Below are positions 1 to 13,200 of a stretch of DNA of 64,000 nucleotides, in pieces. How positions within the stretch are numbered: position 1 is the stretch's first letter; each line of letters opens with the position of its first letter. A model generated the notes under the pieces. It was not told the DNA's origin, did not search any database, and saw nothing but the letters and a program-made list of their open reading frames with translations. The stretch lies in contig NW_024881296.1 of NCBI RefSeq assembly GCF_018691265.1, forward strand, positions 5,673,427 through 5,737,426, written 5' to 3'. Source of the DNA: Tyto alba (lineage: Eukaryota > Chordata > Aves > Strigiformes > Tytonidae). The position numbers were made by a program, and so were the translations under genes.

Positions 1-44
1 GGACGAAAGAACCTCGGTCAGCCTGGATGTGAGTCTTCCTGCTT

Positions 45-248
<204 letters not shown>

Positions 249-1492
249 TTAACTGGCAGTGTAATGCTATATATCTTTTGTTGCTAAACAAGAGGATAAA
301 GATTCTTTCTACCTTGAACAGTCATGAAATACGGATGTATAGGTTGTTTTCTAAAGTAACAGACTGCCACGGAATAAACTGGACAAGTGAACAGGGAACA
401 AATATGTGATACAGCACAACATGAGCAAAGTGTTTTTCAAGATTCTGTCATATTACAGTGCCCTAAACAAAGTTAAAACTTCCAATAAGCAGTTCACTCC
501 TATGCGAAACATTACAGATAAATTCATGAACTCTGTGTAGTTCATTATGCAAGAGAGATTTTTCCAGCAACACTCTTTCACACATTTTTCTCACACAGTA
601 TCATAGGCTCCCTGTTTTTGTTTAAAACAATCTGGATTAAAAGTTGCAAATGGAGCTTTGGCTGATTTTCCTCTTCCTGGCTAAGTATCTTCTTCTATAA
701 TTTTATTTTCTGTATCGACATACATAGGCTAGGTACGTCTAGCACAATACAGCATGCTACCTGAAAGTAATGAAACTAAAGCAGAAGTGAGATAAGGACA
801 TACTTTGCAGCCTGCAAATCTTTAGAGTATTTTCACATGCTACTCGAGCACAGGCTTGGTTTATAATTAAGCACCTAATATTTTGGCCCCCAAACTTCTA
901 AAATACTAGTTATAGAGCTAATTAACTATCTGGAGCAACATTTTAAAAAAAGGTTACCTGGTAGCCTGACTCCTTATGCAGGTACAAAATCAGTGTGTTG
1001 CACCGCAAAGCAAAATAAAGCTAGTAATTTAACTCAAAGCAGTCTCCCTCTCTGGCAACAAAATGGAGAGTTCATTTGATACTGTCACCTATCCAAGTCA
1101 GATTAAATTAAATCTAGGTTCTGTCTTGCAGTAAATTAAAACCACTACCCAATTAAACATTTTCAAGAGCAGCCATTTTTGCCTAAATTTTAAAAAGTGT
1201 TAAAATTATAGGCTGTTCCTTGTGAGCCTCAGTTTCATCAAATAAAAGTTTTTGCTACACACCACGTTCAGAGGGAAAACAATAATTAATATAAGAAGCC
1301 TTTACTGCTGCCTGAATGCCAGGCTACATTTTACCCAGAATGAGAACTCTTACCGCAAAAATCTCTCCTGTCTTAATTCTAAGGACAGATACACTCAGCA
1401 CACAAAAAAATGCAAGAAGCTAGCATGAAGATCTTCCTTCAGCATTGCTGAACTATTCTACTGGCTCCTTCTTCTGAAGATTAAAGGAGGAC

Positions 1493-1536
1493 GGGGGGGG
1501 GGGGAAACAAACAAACAAACAAACAAAACCAACCAA
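1493..1536. repeat. Poly-G plus (AAAC)n simple repeat
   Basis: Twelve consecutive G at 1493-1504 are followed directly by about five to six AAAC units. It lies inside the FAM89A intron. Tails of this kind are common in bird DNA and have no coding content. Confidence 0.9.
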
Positions 1537-3834
1537 GCAACAAACCACAAAGTATCATACACCACAACACCATTCCAACTCAGAAAAATAGGATACAGCG
1601 TCTTTCAGGACCAACACAAATTATGTGGTGAAGTCATGAAGTTGAGACGTGATGTCACATACAGACTGAACACGAGGACTTCAGGGCAAGAAATGGAACA
1701 AGACGTGGAGCACTACGCTATCTGCTGGGAGGTTACAGACAAGCCTTTCCACCACCTTAGATCTATGCTGCTTTTGTTACCCATCTCCATTTTCCTCTGC
1801 AACAAACACAGTAACTTTCCCTCCACTTGTGACTTAAGCATTCACTCTGCAGGAAGTACACGCTACTCTTTCTTGCTCTCTATTCTGTAGGCGGGAACCA
1901 GCACTTCTGCAAATCTCCTTTTGCAACAATTTGTAAAACAAAACCCAACCAACCAAGACCGCAGGTGGGAAAATAAAAGGGAGATATCTGTACCATATCC
2001 AGACTCCTCCATCTAGCCCTGCTGAAGTAATTTCTTCAGACATGTTAAGCTAATGACTGTTTACCTGCCCAAAAATAAAGTCTGAACATCAACCTCTGGA
2101 GGCAGCAGTCAATGAAGTTTGGCTTGCCCTACCTAAACAAACTGCTTGCCTCCGGTTAAGAAAGGATGCTGTGAAGCCAGACTTAACGCTATGATATGCG
2201 AACATGAGACCCACCAGGCAGACTCGCATCAGAGCTATATGTCTGAAGGACAAGACTGTGGTGAAGAACTGTTCAAAGAGCAGTTAGGAGTGAGTTGAGC
2301 CAGAAAACTCCACCGGGAGACAAACAACCAGTTCTTCGTCTCCTGAGGAAAGCGGGAGCATTTTCACCAGCAGCTCTCACGTTTCAACTCTGTAAAGCAC
2401 TTCAGTGCTTTCTGTGAAGATCAGTTCTATGCCAAACACAATCTCCAAAATAGAAATTACTCAGCAGAATTAACTTAGCAGGCTGTAACACCAGTTACAT
2501 TTGATATCTTATTTTTCTGTAGCTAAGAGTAGTGTCAAACAATCAAACAGGAACAATAAGTCTACTGAGAAAAATACAGCCTCTAGCTCTTCACAACTTT
2601 CAAGTATGATCCCCGAGGTAGCAAAAGCCTGAGGAGATGTCCAAGCCTGACAGCACAAGCATAAAGTTTTTAATCACAACCAACGTGCATTCAATTCTAG
2701 AGGTTTATCATAGCACCTACAAGACAACCTGTAACGCGCACTCCCATGCAGTTGACTGTTTCTCAGGATCAAAGTTCTGAAGCGACCTCTCCTTCCCTCC
2801 CTCCCCCTCCAACGCATCTAAATCCATCATTTTTTCATCTTTAAAAACTTATATACATAGTACCTTGCTTGATCATGCAGGGAAAGATGCTGCATTTCTT
2901 CCTCATGCATTACTGAAAATTTAAAGCAAGCTCATCACTCAATAGAAATGCTATCTTTGCTGCAAGAAAGCGTGTTCAATATAAATAATAAAGTGTTGTT
3001 ACCTATTTGATGAAAGGCAGCCTATTAGTACACAAGAGTCTCTTGTGTGGGCCACAAAAAAGCACACCTGGAACAGAGGGGACTGTTGCTTGAAAGTCTT
3101 TGATGTGTTCAGGGATAAAGTATTTTTTCCTTCAGAAGTGTTTTATCAAATTAGCATCAAGGATAACAGAGTATCAAAGGGGAACTCTAGTTGTCAAATG
3201 ACTAAGAAGCATCTCATTTGATTTTCCATTATGAAAAACAGATTAGACTTTTATAATGAGTTATCTTTGCTTTTTTGGAAAGGTGTAAGATGACTAAGAT
3301 AATATCCTTGTTTCCCCTATTAGAAAAAAAGCCCCAGCAGTAGGTAGCTTCTTGCGTTTCCTCTGCTTCAACGCAAACTGGCAACTCCAATGCACTGTTT
3401 TAAGAATATCTCAAACTGTATTCGAACTACTTGTTGAAGAACTGATGGCAGACTAAGATTTTGGGACAATACGTTGTCCTTCTAAATCCACAGAAAGATC
3501 TTTCAACAGAGTTCCTTGTGCTTCAAACAGCTCTTCACCATGAGGAAAAAGGCCTTAAAAATGGGCAAATTTTCAGCAATATCGTATTTTATATGTTTCA
3601 GAATATTAAGTGCACAATGCTTAGGTGGTTATTACTCATTACAACTGCAGCTGGCACCAGCAAAGCACCAACACCCAAACTAGCGTTTAATCAAAAGACG
3701 TGCCAGGTCGCCCGGGGGAATTTCGCTAATAACACCGCGCTACAGAATCCAAACAAAGTCCTGAAGAAAGCTACATTTAATCGCACTTCGCTTGAACTGC
3801 ACGACTCGCTGCTGATCATTTTTTCCTCCTTTCA

Positions 3835-4470
<636 letters not shown>

Positions 4471-5019
4471 CTACGGGCCGCGGCCGGGGGAGGCCCGGCG
4501 GGCGGGGCGGGGGCTGGCGGCGGCGGCGGCGTGGGGGGAGCAGGCCGCAGGTGCCCGCGTCTGCCCTCCGCCGAAAGAACCCGGCGGCAGCCGCCTGCCC
4601 CGCGGCCGGGAGAGGCGGGAGGGCCGCTGCGGGGACGGGGCTGAGCCGCCGGGCTCGGCCCGGCGGTTGGGGGATGAGATGCAGGGGAAGCAGGCGGGGG
4701 GCAGCCGGCTCCTGCGGCGGCGTCGTCGTTGTTTCAGCCGCCTGGGAACATGGAAGCGCTCTCTCCCCTTCCCGCCGGGGTGTTTCCCTTCGCCGCCACG
4801 CTGTGGGTCAGAAGCCTTTTGCCTCCGAGCGTTTCAACAAAGCCTCGGTGTATCCGCTCTGCGAGCCAGAGCTCTCAACCCGAGAGAGAGCTCTCTGGTT
4901 GTATTCCAGGTTCCTTCACGGAGCGGTTTGTTGCTCTGGCTTACAGAAATACCCACGCACTTTCGTGAGGGGGTGAGGGAAGCGGGGTGCCACGCTGCGG
5001 GACAAGGCGGGATTTGGGC

Positions 5020-5037
5020 GGGGGGGGGGGGGGGGGG
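5020..5037. repeat. G homopolymer tract (18 G)
   Basis: An uninterrupted run of 18 G lies at the distal edge of the CpG island upstream of FAM89A. Together with neighbouring G runs (5010-5018, 5039-5040) it could form a G-quadruplex on the plus strand. Confidence 0.85.
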
Positions 5038-5100
5038 CGGTTGCGGCGCGGGAATCCCCGGAACTGCCAGCGCGGCCGCGGGTCTGCTGTCGCAGGAGTA

Positions 5101-8100
5101 CAGCCTCGGCGTGCCGGCTCCGAGTGCGCCTTCTGGGTTTTGGTTGGTTGGTTGGTTGTTTTTTTCCCCTTTTTCCTCGGTGTGTCTGTATTTCTGGGGT
5201 CTCTTGAATAAACTGTGGCAAGTTTGGATCATTCAAAATCCAAACCGAAGCAGGGTATAAAACTGCAGTTCTGGGAAGGTGCTGCCATTGCAAAGCCGGA
5301 TTGTTTAAAGGTGCAGCCCTGTTGCCACAACCCTGCTTGCTTTGTGGGGCTTTCTCTTCAAAAAAATAACCAGATACAGTGATTTTGAGTTAAGCTTCTA
5401 CATTATTTTCGGTTTTGTTCCCAGACTTGCATGGCTTTATCATGGTTTAAATGTCATCTGTGACAATTGTTTTAAAACTGCTCACGGTGGAGGAAGCTTT
5501 TGCCAATCTTTATTCATGTTTACATGCTACTTTAGGGATTGATTTTTCAGATGACCTGATGTGCTTTTTAATGTTTTGTACATTGGAATCACGAAGATGA
5601 TACTTTTTTCCCCATTTGTCATGATGTCACTCCTACTCAGGTCGATTGTGAAAAAATAAAATAATGGTGATAGCTTTTATGAAACTAAAGGCATTTAAAA
5701 CCATCCCTATTGTAGATTAGAAGTGTCAACAAACTCTCTTGGCCTTCGAGGCCAAGGGTGACAGACAGCAAAAATACTGATTTGGTTTGCTAGGGATGTA
5801 GGCACTGTATTACCTTTCTGCTTATTAGCAAATATATTTATTTGTTTTCCTTCCAACCCACCCACCCCATCCTTTTTTTTTTATTTCACATGACAGCTAT
5901 TTCAAAAAACCTGTGAATATTCTTATTTTATCTAGACCAGCTTGTCTTTTGGTTTGTTTTGTTTTCAGCTTGCCTAATCTCATTAGATTCTAAGTGCATT
6001 TTCTTCACACTCAGGTTCTTTAGGCACCTTGTTGCCATATCTTTGCTGTTGAAAAAATCTTTATGCTGGCTTACTGCTCAACTTTGTCATCTGAAAAATA
6101 AAAAAAAAAAATCTACTTTTTGGCTTCTCGGTGACCTTTCAGTTGGCAACCTTATTTAGCCTTCATTCATATTAAATTCATAACTATCCTTTAAAATCTA
6201 AATCTACTGCTTTATTTAGTCTGACCTAGTTATAACGTGGTGATAATGGAAACTAGAGTCTTTTGCAGTTATGTCATGGTTTTGGAGTAAGCTTTCGTTA
6301 GCTGTATAAATTATGCCAGCTGTCTTTGTTGGTTTCTAGAATTGAACTACAGAAACGTGTTACTCATCTCAACTGTCCTTTGCTAAGGATGTCACATAAA
6401 AAAACTCACATTAAAAATACATGTTGTTTATGTCATAAGGAATTAGGAAGTGCCAGAAGAGAGGTGTCACATACAATTTCCTTGCATTATGGTATATTTT
6501 TAATTTACATTTTCATACGTGAATGGTTTTTCCTTTCCTCATTCATTAGGAGGATACACAATGCCTGTGTATCATTTGTACATCATTTACTAACATTCCT
6601 CTTTCCAAATATGATCTATATGTATTACAGTGCATCTTGAATTGATATATTAAGACAGTTACCCACAGCCTTTTCTGTGGTGCTTTTCTCTCTAATAACT
6701 GACTTATCTACAAATGTTAATGAATTTATCTTTATGGCAACCCTGTGATAGAAGGTGGTATTGTTATCCACACTAGAACAAAGACACGGGCAGCTAAAGG
6801 TAAAAAGATCTACTAATTTTAAGTGCCTGGTTTGTGATTCCGAGGGGTGATTTTCCACCCGACAGAACTGACAGAAGTTCGTGTGCCTGTTTCAAGCAAC
6901 CCTGTGCAGAGCAGCGCCTTTGCTCAAAGCCACCTTTATTAGAGATTTAAAGACTCCAGATTTTGTAGTGATGTGGCTAATGTCACATTTTGTCTGCTGT
7001 GCAGCAGGGGTATCTTAAAACTTGCCAATCAAGATATACCAGAGCTTATCCATCAGTGTCATCAGCCTTTTTTAACTCCTTTTTCTGTTTTCATGATGTC
7101 TCTCATTGGGTTAACTTGCAGTCAGAATTGCTTCTCAAGGACAGGTCAAGATCCAGATATCACAAACTGGGCATATGCAAGACAAATTAATAATTAGTGA
7201 CACGTGCTTTACTCTTCCATTTGCTCCTGTAGTCAGAGTGCCTGAACATACTCTGTTTCTCATGAGGCCTGTGGTTTTACCACTAATGTGGAGGAACAGA
7301 TTTCATGCTATTCTGTCTTGCTCTGGGAATGACGTGAAATTTGGTTCTTTGGCTAAGGAGAATTTAGAAGATGCTGGGTATAATTGGCACCTGATACATG
7401 ATGCCACATAGTGGCGAATCCAAACAGAAATTAGATTTTCAGCTAAAGATTGTTCAGTTCTTAGGCATCATTTTTCACCAGAGAAGTGGTTTTAAATAAA
7501 AATGGTCAAGTCCTACTTTTGACACTTTTTTTTCCAGGTATATTTCCATATCTATGCCTAAAAGGTGAAAACCCAAGTATATTCTGACATGTGGAGTACC
7601 AAAGTGGCTTCCAGTTAGGTCCCTAGCAAAGTGGTGTCCTTAGATCTAGAGCAGAGATCCTCATATTTAAGCTACCTGAGCACACAGGAGCAAAAGTGGA
7701 CTGTCACCTTTTTATAGGTCTGCTAGCACATAGATACCCGAGAAGAACACCTCCGCTTTTCTCTGCGGTGTTCAGAACTAACTGCTAGAAACGCCGAAAT
7801 GCAGAGATTTGGGCATCCAGGCTTCAGTTTAAAGTTCTTGATGAAATGTATTCTTGTGGTTATAATGCCCCCTGAGAGCATGCCACTTTCTCTCAGAGGT
7901 TACACGGAGGGACTGGTCTGTAGAGATCTGTAAGTGTGTGTGACTCAGCTTCACCACTGAAAGCATCTTCCAGACAGCAGTAATGTGCATGTAGGGTTAT
8001 GTTTTCCCCCCTTTTGTCTGCAAGTGGCAGCAGCTCAAAGCAGAGCTCTGTTTCCTCTCTCCTTTTCACAATGAGGATGGTATGGATTTTTGAACTAATT

Positions 8101-9950
8101 TAGGCCCAGTATAAAGCAGTGAGAAGCAGTATGGAAATCTGAAAAGCATGTGCACGTGGCAAATAGGCAGTTACATTTCTGCAATGACAAGGGGTCTAAC
8201 TCCTCTCTCTTGGTGTTTTTTTTTGGTTTGGTTTTTTTTTTTTTTTTTCAATCAGTTACCAAGTGTTGCTGGTTTGTGTTGTGAAGGGGGAAAAAAAAAT
8301 CAAAGTTTGTACCTTCATATCAGAAATTCTGGGTCAGGATTATATGAAGGAGAAATAAGGACTTGATCTGATAGTAAAGTTGATTGGATTTACGGTTAAG
8401 GTAACCAATCATTTATTTTCCTGATGATGCTAAAATCTGTCTTGTTCACATCTCTGTTTAACCTTAGATCAAACTATAAATCTTTTCCACAGTACATCAC
8501 TCAGTGCTCTGCAACATTGGCTTTAAAATCTCCTTGCTGTCCTCTCACTTTATTAAATTAGATGTAGTGTTATCAGTCTTTTTTTTCCTACCTCTCCAGT
8601 CTCATAGAGTCTTCCTCATTATGTGAACTCTAGCAGAAAAAAAGAGTTGTCATTTAGGCCACACCAAATTCATATTCCTTCAGTGTTTCCTTGTCTTCAG
8701 GATTTCTGTTCTAATTAGGAAAGCAAGCCATGTTAGTATTTTGTATCAGCTGGGAAAAGCTTATTCCCTAAAATGAAATGAGAAACAACAGTAGGCTGTA
8801 GGAATTAATAATTTCAGTATTACATGAAAATTCATAGCCATGAAAGAACCCAGCAGAGTTTTGTGAGTTAATTATGTAAGAAACTAGCCTCATGCCCACA
8901 GCTCTTAGTGGCTCTGAACATCTCCCCTTCATCTCCTTTTGTTGTGTCAAAAATACAAAAGAAAAGGACTTCAAAGTGCCTTTTGAAATTTTTCCCCCCT
9001 TTCCTACGAGTTCCATGTAGTTCTGATAAGCATTTGCCTCTTCAAAAAGATGGCTTGAGGGGGCATTTATTACCGCTACTCTGCCATGAGTTCAGTTTGT
9101 TAGCCTCACACACAGCACCACACTTCTTACTCTTAACAGTACCAACTTGACTTACAGTGACAGCTTTCCAGAATCTGATTACTGAAAGCAGATAGCCAGA
9201 GGATCAGAGCTACAGGCTTTAAGGGTATTTGTCTTATTATCCTAGTGTCACTGAGCAGACCCTTTCCTTTAGTGAGCTCTGCATCGGGGTCAAATCTGGA
9301 GGATGCTGTCTAAGCTGGGCCGAGGTCGTCTGAGGTAAAAATGACAGGAGTTCTAAATCTGCTGGCAAAACTGCACAGCAGAAAGCAAGCACTGCTGAAC
9401 AGGGATGGCTGCGAGTGTGCAGAAGAAGTAAGAAGGATTTGTGCTTGCAGAGTGCAGAATACTGCCTATTCTCTAGCAGTTTGGTATCTGCCTTGAAGCA
9501 TTTTTGAGTGAGGAGTAGTCAATCATTTTTTTAAAACAATTATCTATTACTCTGCAAAATGGTCAGTTGTAAGCAAACATGGAAGTTTCTATATACCATT
9601 ATGTTCAACTAATGTTAATAAAGAGATCCTATTTCTTGCTTCTTTCTTCTGCATTGTCCCTTAGTAAATGTATATAGGAGGTTTTTTTCCAGGCTGAATA
9701 TGGAAATCTGTTAGTTAACATATTTCCACACGATAGATGTAGATTACACTGCTCAGGAGATAAAGACTTCTCTTCAGTAGTGAACAGCTATAATGCCTGC
9801 TGGGGAGGGGGGCATAATTTTATATTCACATGTCCCCGTGTTCTTGAAAAATGACCTGCTTCTTCCATAATGCAAGTAGACAGATTCGTGCCTGAACTGA
9901 ATTGCTGCAAAATCAAATGCAAAACCGAGGCCATATAAAAACCAGTTGAT
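5101..9950. other. Intergenic DNA, no supported gene
   Basis: This AT-rich sequence lies between FAM89A and TRIM67. It holds a (TTGG)n patch near 5141-5158 and a 17-T run at 8232-8248. Open frames are short (up to about 100 codons), lack domains and overlap one another. I see no RNA gene or transposon with clear boundaries. Confidence 0.7.
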
Positions 9951-10230
9951 GCCCTTCAGCTCACCTGGGCCAAATGCCATGCTCCCACACTGCCCTCTGC
10001 CTGTGCTGGAGCGCTGCTGGAGCGCTGCTGGTGCCAACAGCCTGTGCTCCTCTGCAAGCTCTCCGGCGGGTTAGGGTTAGGGTGGGCAGGATGCGTGAGG
10101 CTGCTGCGATGCCTGAGAGTGCAGCACCCAGGGGAAGGATGAGGCCGGGCCAAAGCTCGTGTAGGGCATCCCTGCATGGGCCCGGATCGCTTTGTCTTGT
10201 GCTGAAAGCGAGCCGCCTCTGAGGTGGGAC
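9951..10230. other. GC-rich intergenic patch with tiny telomere-like motif
   Basis: A local rise in GC contains a tandem duplication of a 10-base unit (gagcgctgct, about 10008-10030) and GGTTAGGGTTAGGG at about 10069-10082, roughly two units of the vertebrate telomere repeat. Three short overlapping open frames on both strands have no recognisable product. Confidence 0.6.
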
Positions 10231-13200
10231 AAGGGCAGTAATTTAACAGCGCATAACATTATTTCTAAACAGTTTAGAGGAGAAAAGTACTCTCTGTGAT
10301 TGAAAGTTCATTTAGGTGGAGAGGATGTAATTACCTGGCACAGTTAGAGGAACAAAGCTATTGTGAGTCTCTGATGAAAGCTGTCATCAGTTATTTAATG
10401 GCCAACAAGTGATTAGAATTTTTGTTTCATATTTCATACAAGAACAGCACGTTCAGCAGCCCAGTGACCCCTAAATTCAATGCAGGGGCACTCGGTAATT
10501 ACTGACTTAGAGGCAGATGTTCTGCTAGCTGAAGTATTATCATTGTTTCTTGCAGCATTGTAGCATGTGGCACCCAAACAGCAGCAAGACTGAGCCTTTC
10601 TTAGTATGAGCAATCATCTTTTATAATGGTATAGGCAAAGGAATAACCTTAAAATACCATTAGGATTTCAAAATAAAAAAGATTTCATGCAGCAAATGTA
10701 ACACTTGAAAATAACTTCTTGGTGTATGTACTTAAGATACCAGATTTTTACCTGACATGAACCTGTCAGAGAAACGCTGTCAAAGCAGTAATGCAAAAAC
10801 AATTTACCTATCTTCTTTCCCTCCTTTTCTATTAGAAATGCCCCTCTCAGGTCCTGCAAACTGAGTGGTGGTTTTCCCTGGCTCCTACCCAAGCAAGAAC
10901 TGTAGCTGTGCCTGCCAAGAGGGAGGATGCTCCCTCTCAACACGTGCTGAGCTCTTGTGTGCTTCACGGCGGAAATACCCCTCTCGGGTTATGGCAGCCA
11001 GACATCGTTGTCCCAGGCAGAGGCATGGACCGAGAGGGCACATCCAGAGCGCTGGGGCTCAGTTCTTCCCTCCCTGAAGTCCCTCTGGCTTTTCAGGGTT
11101 GTTCTTCCTTGGCAGAGCTGTCGGGGAAGAGCTGTAATTGCGCTGGAGTGCAACGATTCCTGCGCACACCTTGTATCGTTGGAGACACTCACACATGTGG
11201 CAGGATCAAACCATATGATAATATGATCATTTCTTTGCCATTTTGCAACTCGGTGCCGTCTGGAGCATAGCACAGACAGAGCCTAAACCAAAAAGCAATC
11301 TGCGGTGTCTGTTACAGTTGCAAAAGGGAACAAAAACTAACATAAATCCAAACAAAAGACTAAAATTCCTGCAGGGGGAAATGCGATAACAAATATCCAC
11401 AACGAGGGGAAGCTGCAAAAACCAAACATCTGTTCTGGAAAGGAGATCAGATCAAGCCGATCACTGTAGCTGTAATCAGTCACTAACAGGAACAAACAGG
11501 TATACAAATGAGTTAGAAGGAAAGAACAGGGATTTCTGATGTATTTTTGGCAAGTCTGGAAAAATAAGAATCATTCTGCCTACGCAAATGCAAAAGGATT
11601 TTTTGTCTTTCTTTGATTAATTGGCCAAAGAAGATGGAAGCCTACGGAGACTGCCTGAACAGGAACCATCAAAAATACGATTGCTAACAAGTCCAATACT
11701 TATTGTGAAAATGAAATTTTGATAGCGTGACATTGTAGGAGTTCATTGTTTCATGTTGTATAAATATACAAGGCCACAAAGCCCCTAAAGTGTGAGAAAT
11801 AAGATTTGGAGTGCAAGGAATGCATGCTTTGAGTTCAACTTAGCATTTTTACCTGGTAATTTCTGCATTACAATTGCTTTTTAATTAATTATGAGTTTTC
11901 AGAACTTTTTGGAATATCAGTGACCTGAAATAACTTTAAGGTCTCTCACAATTCTTGTTGATTTTCTACTGTAAGCAAAAAATAACAAGAACCAGCTCTT
12001 TTATGTCTCAATGATTATGAAAATTTTTAGAATAGAATCGACTATAATTCTGTCAGTGCTCTGAAAACGGGTTACTTGCGTCCTGTGGCACTCGCTCTTT
12101 TGATGAAGCCATTTATATTTACCAGCTTTATTGTTGCGTCATTCTTTGCTCTGATATTGCTTTGAGGCAGAGAGAGAGGGGCAAGATGATAATTTTATAT
12201 CACTTCGGTGAACTGTCATACATTAGAAGATAAATAAGTAATAACTTTAAAATACCGTGATTTTTTAATCATTTCAGAACTTAAATACTTTGCTGTCTCT
12301 GCTCTAGACTTGATTCTGAAAATTAATTACTTTTAATTCTCATTCATTTAATGAAATATCAGCAAAGCCCTAGCTAGTTAAAACTGCGAGGAGTGTGCAA
12401 TTTACGATAGTTTCCAAGATTTTCATAGGAAGATTTTTCTTAGTATGTTCTGGAGATCTCTGACATTCGTAAGACAAGCCCCACGAAGCCTGATCCAAAT
12501 CTCATGGAAGCCAGTGACAGTCTGTCCACTGACTGCAGCTGCAGAGGGAATTGGGTTAGGTCCTAGGACCGAAATAAGCTCCATATCGAGGGCCTGTGTA
12601 TGTCCTGCTCCCTGAATAAGCGGTACTCAACCTCAAAGACAAGCTTATGTCAGTTTTTGGTGGAGGCAGCAGCCTGGCTGTCAAAAGCATCCCAGCAGCA
12701 GCGATGACCCTTACAGCAGTTCGTACTACACAAACACAGCACAGCATAGAGCTGAATCAATGCGTATGGGGGATTTTTGAAGCCAGCACCAGATGCAACT
12801 GTATTGTCAAGGAAGGTGCGGTCTCTCTAGCTTTTCATGCTGTACGTCCCCACCTTCCTGAACTACAGCTTGGACAGTTCTTGGGGAAGGTGGGCTTTTT
12901 GGGACTGGTGCAAACCTGTGATGCAAGAGCCTGAGGCAGGTTTGTATAGCCCTCCTGAATCAGTGCAGTGATGGTGTTCAGGGTTTCTTGTTCGCCTCTG
13001 GAAGAAACAAGGGGTAGATTGAGCTGGAAACGTTGGTCACTACAGATCACTGTGACCAGCCACTTCTCCTTGCTCTTAAAAAGTGACTGGATGTCTGTGG
13101 TGTCTGAATGTTGAATGTTTCAGAAAAGAGCTGGTGAACAAACTTGCTCTTACCCTTTTGCTAGGGGAGCTAGGACCTTAGAGCAACACTGATTTACCAA

